A program made the position numbers and the translations under genes. From positions 122,200 through 186,199 of the forward strand of contig JAGATN010000019.1 in assembly GCA_017621225.1 (NCBI GenBank): a stretch of 64,000 nt of DNA, read 5' to 3'. This DNA is from Muribaculaceae bacterium. Lineage in GTDB: Bacteria; Bacteroidota; Bacteroidia; Bacteroidales; Muribaculaceae. The stretch's first letter is position 1; each line of letters starts with the position of its first letter. The notes under the pieces are model-generated. The model searched no databases. It saw nothing but the letters and a program-made list of their open reading frames with translations, and was not told where the DNA came from. Of the stretch, positions 10,217-20,000 are shown in pieces.

Positions 10217-11515
10217 TTATTCAGTTATAAGCACTTCTATCTCCTGCACTGTTCCCTTAAAACGTTTGTCGGATGGAGCTTCCGCACATAATGTTATGCT
10301 TGCCCTTCGACGGGGATTTCGCCATGTGGGGTGGTTACGGTCAATTCTGAATTGATTATTCCCAAGAGAAATTGCCGGACCGCTCACATACTTGATTTCA
10401 ATAATTGAATTATCACGCCCTTCATCAATTACAGTGCGTGTACTGTCAGTAAACACTGCTGTAAGGGTGAGAGTGTCATCCGAATTCGGTTTTATTTTAG
10501 CCACGGTCTTGCAGTGACCTTTCGAATTATATTTCATCAGTGAACCATCGGGGTTGACAAATCCTATCCATGACGGTTCTTTGCCTTCTGTTTCGGCATA
10601 GCGTGCTTCGGTGGCCTTGGCCATTTCCTCGTCAAAATACCAAAAAGCCTCGTGAGGGCATCCTGTATATTTTTCGGCAGGTGCGGCTGCGGGACGTTCT
10701 GTCTCTCCCGGATGCCATCGTGCTGCAAGCCATCCGGCATATGGATTTATCTTTACTAATTTGCCATCCACAAGTCTTTGTTCAAGGGATTTTTCTATAA
10801 ATCGGGCAATATACGATGCTGTGCGTTCTGAAAGGTCAAAATGACCTCTCCCGGCATCGCCAAGAAATGAAATGCAACTTTCCGGATACATCATCCGAAA
10901 AGCGAGGGCAGGATTTATACGGGATTCCAACCATTCATATTCCCCCTCGACCATCAGGCCGGGTATGCCGTCGATGTTGCGGGTACGTCCCCATTCGACA
11001 TTAGAGCGCCCGTACCCGCAAAGATTTGTGCGGGGAGCATCGCCGTGATATGATATGATGCACAATGTGCGGTTAGGATTCCATGCTGCGAAATTCCAAG
11101 GCATCGTAGCCTGTGCGGAGTGTCCGAACGGTATCAGCGGTACGGTGGCAAGTTCGGGATGGCCGCTTTTGTCAGCCAATGTCTTTATTAGATTATCAAA
11201 AGGTTCCTGTATGCCTTGATTCACATCCCATTCTTGGCCGAAACCGGGTGCAATCCATAGCAAGGCTACTCCGTCCGAAGCCATTCGCTTGCGAAAACTT
11301 TTCATTTTGAAAAGTGTTTCCTCGCTCATATTCTGGAAAGCGAACATAAGGGCTTTTACATTGTCCGTTTCGGGAAAAATCCATAGAAAACCTTCCGGTG
11401 CTGCACCATTTTCGGTCGAGACTATCCCTTTAGCCTGAGCTGACCATTGAAAATCAGAGGCTGTAAGTTTAAAAACACCTAACAATATCAGAATAAATAG
11501 AATGCTTCGTTTCAT
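10217..11515 (-). CDS. Secreted alpha/beta-hydrolase-fold protein, possible esterase
   Basis: The 432-residue protein starts with a signal peptide (1-19). It has a nucleophile-elbow motif 'GHSAQA' (Ser133), oxyanion-region residues before it, and a late 'GRGHFDLS' (His225) that could complete a Ser-His-Asp/Glu triad. Residues 300-430 look like an added beta-rich region. I do not recognise a named family. Within an operon of xylan and uronate enzymes, an esterase removing acetyl, feruloyl or methyl groups is the simplest reading, but this is inferred from the fold and neighbours. It is 19 bp from the GH97 gene downstream and about 80 bp from the lyase gene upstream. Confidence 0.6.
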   Translation of the reverse strand: MKRSILFILILLGVFKLTASDFQWSAQAKGIVSTENGAAPEGFLWIFPETDNVKALMFAFQNMSEETLFKMKSFRKRMASDGVALLWIAPGFGQEWDVNQGIQEPFDNLIKTLADKSGHPELATVPLIPFGHSAQATMPWNFAAWNPNRTLCIISYHGDAPRTNLCGYGRSNVEWGRTRNIDGIPGLMVEGEYEWLESRINPALAFRMMYPESCISFLGDAGRGHFDLSERTASYIARFIEKSLEQRLVDGKLVKINPYAGWLAARWHPGETERPAAAPAEKYTGCPHEAFWYFDEEMAKATEARYAETEGKEPSWIGFVNPDGSLMKYNSKGHCKTVAKIKPNSDDTLTLTAVFTDSTRTVIDEGRDNSIIEIKYVSGPAISLGNNQFRIDRNHPTWRNPRRRASITLCAEAPSDKRFKGTVQEIEVLITE

Positions 11516-11597
11516 TATTTATCATGTCTTGAGTTGCTTTTAAATTCCGGTCGAACACATAGCGGCGATATGCGTCATGGTCACTTTCTATGCAGTT

Positions 11598-13895
11598 TTA
11601 GTCCTGACTGTCCACATATTTTACTTTTATCACTTCTTTTACTTTTATCACTTCCCCGTCCTGATTAAAATTACGTTTTGTTCCGTTTACGTATACTGAG
11701 GAAGGGTTAGCCTTGAATCTGAAATTGACGCGTGGTTGTCCGCACACCTGCAAATCGAGGTTTTTACTCTTGGTATGAGCTATCAGATTGAGCTTGGATA
11801 GTGATCCGAAATACACATCTTCGCCTTGACGTAAGGCACTGCCATGACATATGAATATTTCGTCAGGATTTTTCGGGTTTCCGCCCTCACGATAGCTTAC
11901 TGCAAACATATATGCGTCAGTAGTCCAGTCGTCGGCATCAATCCATGAGTTAAGATGCATGAGTCTGCCATCTGCAAGTTGATTTATGTAAAGATCGGTT
12001 ACCTTACCTTTGTCGGTTATGCGCAGGCCTATCCAGTTCTTCCCTTCACGACGCTCTATGACAGGCAGCTTCTTCTGATTCACGCTGTCTTTTAAAATTA
12101 TGGCGGTCACGCCCTTTACTTGGTCGGTCACGCCCGGAAGATGGAATGACCAATAAGTCTCGGTGCCGTTCAAATTCTCGGTTGGACCCTCGTGTGTCTC
12201 CCAATAAAGATCCTCCGGATAGTCATGCACGAAATTACTGTAAGCAAGCTGACGTGGATAGAGCGGACGGATAAGTACCGAGGAATTGCCATTTGTAATC
12301 TCAAGGTCATAGCCTTTCTTCTCTGCCTTGCCGTTGGGATGCCAAATCCATTCGAAATTTCCCGGTTCATGGCTATGCAGATCGTCGATCACGTATATGA
12401 TATTATCCATCCATAGGAAATTTCGGAAATTTCTATTCAAAAGATGGCTCATGGGTCCGGTTCCGTCGGCAAGCACATATTTGATATTGCCGCCGTCAAG
12501 GAGATTGCTCATGTTGCCGGGGAGCATCGAGCCGTGATATTGCTGATAGGCAGGTTGCCCCTGTCCATTGAATCTAACCACATTGTGTGCCTCGCTTTGG
12601 AAGAAATATTTGCGATATTCAGGTTTGCCATAGCTGCAATTACCGGCATCTTTTATTATATCCTCTCCGTTATGGAACAGAATGAGTGAGTTTGCATCGG
12701 CGTGAGAGTGATTCCATGTCATGCCCGACTTTACGGCAAGCATTGTGGCATCTTTATTCCAGGAGTCGCGCATGGTAGCCCAACCGAAATCTTTCCAAAG
12801 CCTGCTCGTAGGCAAGGGCGGGATGGAAGGAGCCTTTTTAAGATCGGGTGTATAGAGGAGCCCCATTGGAAAATGGTAGGGCAACCCTTCGCGGAATTGC
12901 TGCTGATCTATCTGAGTGGCATACCATAATGTCTCGGGATTTTCGATACCCATGGCATAAACGGGATATATCGCACGTTCGCCCGTTACATTTTTATGGC
13001 TGTCACCGAAGTTCATGCTATACACCATGCCTGTGCGCGGATAAGCTACATGGCAAAAAAATGCAGCCAAACTCTCCATTGCCGGGATATTCTCAAGTTC
13101 TGCACCGGGATGCGAATTAAGCCATGCGAGACGCAGAAACATTCCTTCGCTCACACCGAAAGAGGCATAATTGACGCTCTCGTACATGCCGCCGTCACGA
13201 TCGAAAGACTTGGGTTTGTGCTGTATGACATCTCCGGCAAAGTCAAACCATTCGGGAAGCGACTCCACGGCCTTTTCTGCCTGTGCCTCCATATCGGGTA
13301 GTTCGTTGCTCATTGCAAGCCCGAGTATGGCACCCATGCTTACGCACGCCGTCCACCAGTTATGTCCCATTGAATTTAGCGAATGTATGCGCGTAGGTTC
13401 GTTCAGCCAGTCACCGAGCAGTGGCTCTATCATGAGACGATATGAAGCATCTGCTATTTCCTTGCGCTCCGCAGGGGTAAGATAATCGTAGATGGCATCA
13501 TACCCCATGGCCACCTGAAAGGCTTTGTGCGCCATTTGAAGCTCACTTCTCCACGCCGGCTTTCGGGCAAGCATCTCTCTATCGCCGTATCCCTTTGACT
13601 TGGATAATCCGAGTAGCATCTCGCGAACTTTAGCGGCATATTTTTCATCGCCTGTCATGATATACGCCAAAGCGGGGTATTCGAGCATCCTCAAATCATT
13701 TTTGCCAAGTTGCCGGTCAGCCTCGGTTATTATTGATTCCCAACCTCTGGCAATCACGCTATCGCTTTTTGCCGCTTTTCGCGCCGCTTCGACGCGCTCC
13801 GGGGTGAAAAGAAGGCTCGGATGTTTTATCTTTGCATCTGCGCATATCCCACAGAGGAGGGAGAAGAATAAAAATAGCACGGTCTTTCTAATCAT
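11598..13895 (-). CDS. Heparinase II/III-like polysaccharide lyase
   Basis: An alpha/alpha-toroid N-terminal half (about 20-370) is followed by a heparinase II/III-like beta-sandwich half. The hallmark 'HSHADANSLILF' and 'DAGNCSYGKPEYRKYF' segments match the catalytic/metal-binding part of that family. Such enzymes cleave uronic-acid-containing glycans by beta-elimination, leaving the unsaturated sugar that GH88 removes. I place the start at the ATG at 13895, not the upstream ATG at 13934, because the signal peptide 'MIRKTVLFLFFSLLCG' begins there; the protein is then 765 residues. It is the promoter-proximal gene of the left operon. Its exact lyase family and substrate are not readable by eye. 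Confidence 0.8.
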   Translation of the reverse strand: MIRKTVLFLFFSLLCGICADAKIKHPSLLFTPERVEAARKAAKSDSVIARGWESIITEADRQLGKNDLRMLEYPALAYIMTGDEKYAAKVREMLLGLSKSKGYGDREMLARKPAWRSELQMAHKAFQVAMGYDAIYDYLTPAERKEIADASYRLMIEPLLGDWLNEPTRIHSLNSMGHNWWTACVSMGAILGLAMSNELPDMEAQAEKAVESLPEWFDFAGDVIQHKPKSFDRDGGMYESVNYASFGVSEGMFLRLAWLNSHPGAELENIPAMESLAAFFCHVAYPRTGMVYSMNFGDSHKNVTGERAIYPVYAMGIENPETLWYATQIDQQQFREGLPYHFPMGLLYTPDLKKAPSIPPLPTSRLWKDFGWATMRDSWNKDATMLAVKSGMTWNHSHADANSLILFHNGEDIIKDAGNCSYGKPEYRKYFFQSEAHNVVRFNGQGQPAYQQYHGSMLPGNMSNLLDGGNIKYVLADGTGPMSHLLNRNFRNFLWMDNIIYVIDDLHSHEPGNFEWIWHPNGKAEKKGYDLEITNGNSSVLIRPLYPRQLAYSNFVHDYPEDLYWETHEGPTENLNGTETYWSFHLPGVTDQVKGVTAIILKDSVNQKKLPVIERREGKNWIGLRITDKGKVTDLYINQLADGRLMHLNSWIDADDWTTDAYMFAVSYREGGNPKNPDEIFICHGSALRQGEDVYFGSLSKLNLIAHTKSKNLDLQVCGQPRVNFRFKANPSSVYVNGTKRNFNQDGEVIKVKEVIKVKYVDSQD

Positions 13896-14344
13896 ATCGC
13901 TTATCATAAGTGAACGGTTAAACACAACATACAATCAGGATCATTCTCATATTATGTGATTCATAAATGAGGAATACTATGTCTGCTGTACTCGACAAAG
14001 TTACAATAAAAAATGAAATATGACCCTGTCTATCGACGGATGTGAAGCATTTAAATGAGATTCATTGCATTGCAAATGCCGGTTATATTTATGACATAGA
14101 GCTCTTTTGAAAATATTTAATGACATAAACATTTGATTTGCATTATATTATAAAAATAATGTGAACGTATGTTGCCGTATATTGCCTGACGGTTTGGTTT
14201 AGTATGTGATTGATTTGGGGTTATAAATAAAATTTTCTTATGTTTTTTTAGCTTATTGATTACACATGGTATCAAATTTATTAACTAATTTTACAATCCA
14301 ATATCTAACCTACACTCTAAATATCAAATTATTTACACAGTCCG
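13896..14344. other. Divergent intergenic region between the lyase operon and the DUF1080 cluster
   Basis: These 449 bases are AT-rich and hold no supported gene. A -7 element for the minus-strand lyase operon is visible (13996-14003). No clear TAnnTTTG was found for the plus-strand DUF1080 gene; the nearest weak candidate is near 14239 (TATGTTTT). I saw no strong inverted repeat. Confidence 0.6.
13996..14003 (-). promoter_or_regulatory. Candidate -7 element TAACTTTG for the left operon
   Basis: The minus strand reads GTAACTTTGTCG, matching the Bacteroidetes TAnnTTTG element. No clear -33 TTTG lies 19-23 bp upstream. The predicted leader to the start at 13895 is about 95 bases. Confidence 0.5.
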
Positions 14345-15634
14345 ATGAATACTTCTAAATTTTTTGTTGGGTGCATTATTGCATCTGTTGCGACAGGATG
14401 TTCTTCAACTCCTGATCCGAACACTTTGACTAATGATGAAATTGCCGACGGTTGGGAACTTCTTTTCGATGGTGAAACCTTAGACGGATGGAAAGACTAC
14501 AATGGTGACTCATTGACACAGCCTTGGCATGTGGTTGATGGTTGCATACAGGCAAATGGTGATGGAAGTGATCTTTCGGGCTATATTGTTACCAAGGAAC
14601 AATTTGATAACTTCATTCTCGATTGGGATTGGAAACTTTCGGAAGGTGGAAACAGCGGTATGCTGTATCACGTTGTTGAAAACCCCTATTTCAGCGTTCC
14701 GTATGTAACCGGACCTGAATATCAGCTGATAGACAATGACGGTTGGGAAGCTAAAAATGCTCCTACCAAGCTTGAACCGTGGCAGCGTCTCGGCGTTGAC
14801 TATGCAATGCACTTGCCAAATCCCGACTCGATGTTCGTAAATCCGCAGGGCGAATGGAATAATTCGCGAATCGTTTTCGACAACGGACACGTAGAGCATT
14901 GGCTTAACGGTCATAAGATTCTTGAATTCGAAGCATGGACCGATGACTGGTTCCAGCGTAAAAATAGCGGAAAATGGGAAACCGCTCCCGAATATGGTCT
15001 TGCCGAATCTGGCGTGATATGCTTGCAGGATCACGGATATCCCGCTTCGTTCCGCAACATAAAAATCAAACGTTTGCCCAAAAAGCAATCTGAACCCCGT
15101 TCGTTGTTCAACGGCAAAGATTTGACCGGTTGGGATGTATATGGAACTGAAAAATGGTATGTCGATCCCGAAGGATTCATGGTTTGCGAAAGCGGTCCCG
15201 ACAAACAATACGGATATCTTGCCACTCGCGAATATTTCAAGGACTTCGATCTTACACTTCAGTTCAAGCAGCTTGCAAACGGCAATTCGGGTGTATTCTT
15301 CCGCACATTCGTAGAACCCCCTGTAAAGGTTCATGGATGGCAGTGTGAAGTAGCGCCGAAAAATTGCGATACGGCCGGCATATACGAATCGTATGGTCGC
15401 GGATGGCTTCAGCTTATACCTGATGAAAAAGAAAACATCCTGAAACCCGGCGAATGGAATACGCTTCGTCTGCGCGTTGAAGGCGATCATGTACAGACAT
15501 GGCTCAACGGCGAACCGATGGTCGATTTCAATGACGAGGAAATTGGCAAGGCTCAAGGTCGCATTGCACTCCAGATACATGACGGAGGTGGAATTAAGGT
15601 TCAATGGAAAGACCTGAACATCACTAAACTTTAA
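14345..15634 (+). CDS. Lipoprotein with two DUF1080 (3-keto-disaccharide hydrolase) domains
   Basis: The 429-residue protein has a lipobox ending 'VATGC' (Cys19), so it is probably anchored in the outer or inner membrane facing the periplasm. Two concanavalin-like DUF1080 domains follow (about 30-245 and 250-428). Each starts with the hallmark 'LFDGETLDGWK' or 'LFNGKDLTGWD' and contains 'GNSGMLYHV' or 'GNSGVFFRT', and 'W(N)xxRIVFDNGHVEHWLNG'-type strands. PF06439 members hydrolyse or eliminate 3-keto-glycosides. It is the first gene of the 14345-21652 cluster, 31 bp before the Tat-exported oxidoreductase that could make its substrate. Confidence 0.88.
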   Translation: MNTSKFFVGCIIASVATGCSSTPDPNTLTNDEIADGWELLFDGETLDGWKDYNGDSLTQPWHVVDGCIQANGDGSDLSGYIVTKEQFDNFILDWDWKLSEGGNSGMLYHVVENPYFSVPYVTGPEYQLIDNDGWEAKNAPTKLEPWQRLGVDYAMHLPNPDSMFVNPQGEWNNSRIVFDNGHVEHWLNGHKILEFEAWTDDWFQRKNSGKWETAPEYGLAESGVICLQDHGYPASFRNIKIKRLPKKQSEPRSLFNGKDLTGWDVYGTEKWYVDPEGFMVCESGPDKQYGYLATREYFKDFDLTLQFKQLANGNSGVFFRTFVEPPVKVHGWQCEVAPKNCDTAGIYESYGRGWLQLIPDEKENILKPGEWNTLRLRVEGDHVQTWLNGEPMVDFNDEEIGKAQGRIALQIHDGGGIKVQWKDLNITKL

Positions 15635-15665
15635 AAAGAAATAGAACACAATTAAAAACACTACA

Positions 15666-16973
15666 ATGGAAAAAAATAGTAGCAGACGTACATTTTTGAA
15701 GGCTCTCGGAGCCACTGCACTGTTCACGATAGTTCCGCGAAAGGTACTCGGAGGCCCTAACCATATAGCTCCAAGCGACCAATTGACCAAAGGCATCATT
15801 GGCGTTGGCGGAATTGGCAAAAGCAGCTATCACTTTACCAGCGATGAGTCTTGTCGTCTCGTAGCCTTGTGCGACGTAGATTCCAATCACTTGAATGGCG
15901 CCATAAATCTTGCAAAGCAAAAATTCAACGAAACCCCTAAGGGATATCATGATTATCGCGATCTGATACATGATTCGAACGTTGATGTCGTTCACATTGC
16001 CACTCCCCCTCATTGGCATGCCATCATGGCCATTGAAGCCGCCAATGCCGGAAAGGACATTTGGTGCGAGAAACCGATGACGCGTACCATAGGTGAAGGA
16101 AAGCGCGTGATCGAGGCCGTGCAGCGCAATAGCCGCATATTCCGCTTGAATACCTGGTTTAGGTTCACTGACAATTTCTATGGCCTCGGCACTACCGTCG
16201 AGCCGTTGAAAAAACTCGTGGCAAGCGGCATTCTTGGTTGGCCGTTGAAAGTTACCATATCGGGCGCAACCGGATTTACCTGGAAGTTCTTCTGGGTTGG
16301 AAAAGAAAATCTAAAACCGGAAAAAGTACCTGCCGAACTCGATTACGACATGTGGCTCGGCCCGGCTCCTTATAAACCCTACAACGCACACCGTACTCAC
16401 CAGACGTTCCGTGGATATTGGGATTATGATGGCGGCGGCCTGGGCGACATGGGTCAGCACTACATCGACCCCGTTCAGTACATACTTGCAAAGGACAACA
16501 CTTCGCCTATAAAAGTTGAAGTCGATGCTCCGCAGCAGCACCCCGATGCCATTGGCATATGGCGTAAGATAACTTATACTTACGACGACGGATGCCAGAT
16601 TGTGCTCGAAGGCGAAGGCTTTGAGAGCGGAAACAAAGTTCCGTACATCGAAGGCCCGAACGGAAAGGTATTTAAAGGTTTCGAATGTGAGTTGAATGGC
16701 AAGCCGGCTCCCGACATTATGAACATAATTGCCGAATTGCCCGATCCCGAACCTCAGAACACCAACTTCATTAAATGCATTAAGAATCGTGAGCTTTTTG
16801 CGCTTAACGAAATGAATGGTTATCGTAGCGCCACCATTGTTAATATGGGTGTGTGCGCGCTCCGATTGAACAGAACTCTCGAATTTGATCCCGTTGCGCA
16901 GAAGTTTGTCAACGACGAAGCTGCAAACCGTCTGATCGATCAGCCTATGAGAGGTTCATGGAAACTTTCATAA
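15666..16973 (+). CDS. Tat-exported Gfo/Idh/MocA family oxidoreductase
   Basis: The 435-residue protein opens with a twin-arginine signal 'SRRTFLKALGATAL' (residues 6-19), predicting export of a folded protein with its nucleotide already bound. A Rossmann fold follows ('GIIGVGGIGKSS', about 43-55), then 'VVHIATPPHWH' and the family 'EKPM' Lys motif. The C-terminal part is the usual alpha/beta catalytic domain. By family it oxidises a sugar hydroxyl using tightly bound NAD(P). The DUF1080 neighbours on both sides point to making or consuming 3-keto sugars in the periplasm. It is spaced 31 and 46 bp from its neighbours, consistent with one transcript. Confidence 0.9.
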   Translation: MEKNSSRRTFLKALGATALFTIVPRKVLGGPNHIAPSDQLTKGIIGVGGIGKSSYHFTSDESCRLVALCDVDSNHLNGAINLAKQKFNETPKGYHDYRDLIHDSNVDVVHIATPPHWHAIMAIEAANAGKDIWCEKPMTRTIGEGKRVIEAVQRNSRIFRLNTWFRFTDNFYGLGTTVEPLKKLVASGILGWPLKVTISGATGFTWKFFWVGKENLKPEKVPAELDYDMWLGPAPYKPYNAHRTHQTFRGYWDYDGGGLGDMGQHYIDPVQYILAKDNTSPIKVEVDAPQQHPDAIGIWRKITYTYDDGCQIVLEGEGFESGNKVPYIEGPNGKVFKGFECELNGKPAPDIMNIIAELPDPEPQNTNFIKCIKNRELFALNEMNGYRSATIVNMGVCALRLNRTLEFDPVAQKFVNDEAANRLIDQPMRGSWKLS

Positions 16974-17019
16974 CATATGAATTACGAAACTCACTTTTCA
17001 ACAATAAGCACGAAATAAA

Positions 17020-20000
17020 ATGAAAAAAATATTCTTATTATTGGCTCTTGTATTGGCATTACCGTTTTCGGTTATGTCGCAGGACGCCCGTAATCGTACA
17101 TCGCAAACCATCGTAGCCGATGCATTAGCCCAATTGCCTGTTGCGAATCAAAATAATTATGAAAAGGTTATGGGCGAAATTGCCGGTACGGGTGCCGATG
17201 GCATTAAGCAGCTTGCATCTATGCTCGTTCCGGCCGATAAGGGCGAGAATGCTACCGTTGAGCATGCTCTTAACGGCGTTGTGGCCTATGTTTCCGCTCC
17301 CGGACGTGAAGCCGAGTGCGCTGAAGTGCGCAAGGGTCTCATCGAAGCAATCAAGACCACTACCGACAACCCTAACCGGGCATTCCTCATGACGTTGTTG
17401 CGCAATTGCGCTACTACCGACGATGTAGCCGTTTTTGAGTCATACGTATCCGATCCTTATCTTCGCGAATGGGCCATTGCAGGTCTGACTACTTTGCCCG
17501 GCGGCGAAGATGCCATACTTCGTCTCATTGAAAACAACGGCGCGCCTAACGACGTTTTGGCAAACGCTGCCGGCTCCATGAAAATTGCAGCCGCCGAGCC
17601 TGTCATCATTAATTGGGCTAAAGAGGTTTCGGGTCGTGATGCCGCTCCGTTCTATCGCGCTCTCGGCAATATAGGCGGCTCCAAGTCGGTATCCGTATTG
17701 TCAAAGGCTGCCAAGAAGCAAAACTATTCATGGGAGCCCGATGCCGCTACCGAATCGTATGTGATTTTGCTCAACAACATGGTGGCAAACGGCAATGTCA
17801 AAGAAGCTGTGTCGGCCGCCAAAAAACTTATGAAAGATGCCGATAAGCCCAATGTGCGTAGCGCTGCCTTGCAGATCATAACGTCGCAAGAGGGCAAGAA
17901 AGCAATACCTGTCGTGATTAAGGCTCTCAGCGATCCCGATCGTGGCTATCGCGTAAATGCACTGCGTCTCGCGCAGCCGTTTGCCGACAACGACCTGTAT
18001 AAGGAGTTGAACAAAATCCTGGCTTCAAAAAACGAAACGGAAGTAAAAGCCGACATAATCAATTGGTATGGCGCCAATCACGTTGAGTCGCAAATAGATG
18101 CCATATTGCCGTCATTCAAATCGTCGAATGCCGAAGTAGCTCAGGCTGCCGTAGCGGCTGCCGGTAGAATTGGTGGCGAAAAAGCTCTCAATGAACTCGT
18201 GGCCTTGCTCAACGGCCCGTTGGCCAAGGAAGCCTCGGCAGCATTGTTGTCGTTTAACGGAAAAGTAAATCCCGGCATTGTGCAGGCTTTGACCGGTGGC
18301 GATTCGGCTACCAAGATTGCCGCTCTAAAGATAGCTTCGGAGCGTCGCATGACCGAAGCTGCTAACATGGTGTTCATGATGCTCGATTCTGACGATAAGA
18401 ATGTAAGCGCAGCCGCTTACGAAGCGCTCCCCGGCGTTGTAAGCCAAAACGACTTCCCGCGTCTTTGCGTGCTCGTCGAGAAAGATGGAGGCGTACACAT
18501 TAAGACTCTGCAATCGGCCATAAAATCAGCCTTGCGCAATTTCTCGCCCGATGCTCAGTATGCAGCTGTCGAACCGTTCTTGAAAAAATCAAAAACGCCT
18601 TCGGTATTCTATCCCCTGTTGGCTCAGTCGGCTACTCCCGACGCCATAAAGGCCCTGCTCGAAAGTTACGATTCGCCCAACAGCAAATCGGCGTTCGAAG
18701 CATTGCTTACCGTCAATAGCCCCGAAATGACCGACGTAATGTATGGCATAGCAACTGCCAGCAAGGCCAATAAAGCCGATGCCGCACAAGCTTTGTCGCG
18801 CTACACTCGTCTGGTATCTCAATCGTCGCTTACGCCCGAACGCAAGTATCAGCTTTATCGCAAGGCCATTGAAGCCACTAACGATCCGGCCGTTCAGAAT
18901 CAGATAATCAACGGCCTCGGCAACGTGGCTACCTATCCTTCGTTCCTCACGGTTGAAAAGTATATTTCAAACAGCGCCACCGCCGCTGCGGCTGCCGAAG
19001 CTTTGCGCTCCATAGCTTCTAAAAACATGGCCATAATGGGTGGATCGTACGTTAAGTCTACTCTCGAAAAGGCTGTGGCTCAGTTCCGTTCGCAGACCGA
19101 TAATCCTGATGCAGGATATGCCGTCGACGACATCAACGGCATGCTTGCCAAGATTTCCGAAACCGGATTCGAACCGCTTCGTCTCAACATAAAGGATGTC
19201 AAGTTCCTCCCCATGAGCACTTTGACCGGACTGCCCATTGCCCCCGGACGTCTTAAGGGCATCGCTTTGAAAAAAGCTGAAAATGCAGCCATCAAGTCGG
19301 CTAAGGATTGGACTGTGAATACCGTGGGCATCACCTATTCAGGCACTGAAAAAACGGCTATCGCTCTCCCCGGCGACTATGAGAATTTCGATCTTATTTT
19401 CGAATGGAAAGGCGACGGCATACTTGGTTTGAGATCAATACCGGCCATAAAGTTAGGCGGTAAAAATTCAGGTACGGTGATTGCCAATGCCGAGCCTAAC
19501 GCCGCCGTCGACAATGCCATGAATTCAGACGCTGAATGGAACACAGCTTACGTTAGAATGGTCAACGACCGCGTAACCGTAATCATAAACGGCATCATGG
19601 TTACCGACAACCTCATTCTCGAAAATCCCGCATCCGATCAGAAATACGTATATCCCACCGGTGCCATCGAATTCGTTTCTACCGGAAAGACAATGGAAGT
19701 ACGCGATCTGTATTTGCGTCAGCTCCCCTCCACTCCTGTGTTCGAGCTTTCGGCCGAAGAAGCTGCCGATGGTTTCAAAGCCCTTTTCGACGGCCGTTCG
19801 ATGCATAACTTCATAGGCAACACCGTCAACTACATTCCCGTCGACGGCAACATCGTAGTGTCGGCTCAATATGGTTCGGGCGGCAATCTCTACACCGTCG
19901 ACGAATACAGCGATTTCATACTTCGTTTTGAATTCTGCTTCGATCGCGAGGGCGTAAATAATGGTATCGGAATCCGCACCCCCATGGGCGTTGATGCCGC

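Noticed and set aside
14510-15820. 436-codon open frame on the minus strand
   Set aside because: It is antisense to the DUF1080 lipoprotein and the start of the oxidoreductase, has no recognisable motif, and the opposite strand has clear family motifs.
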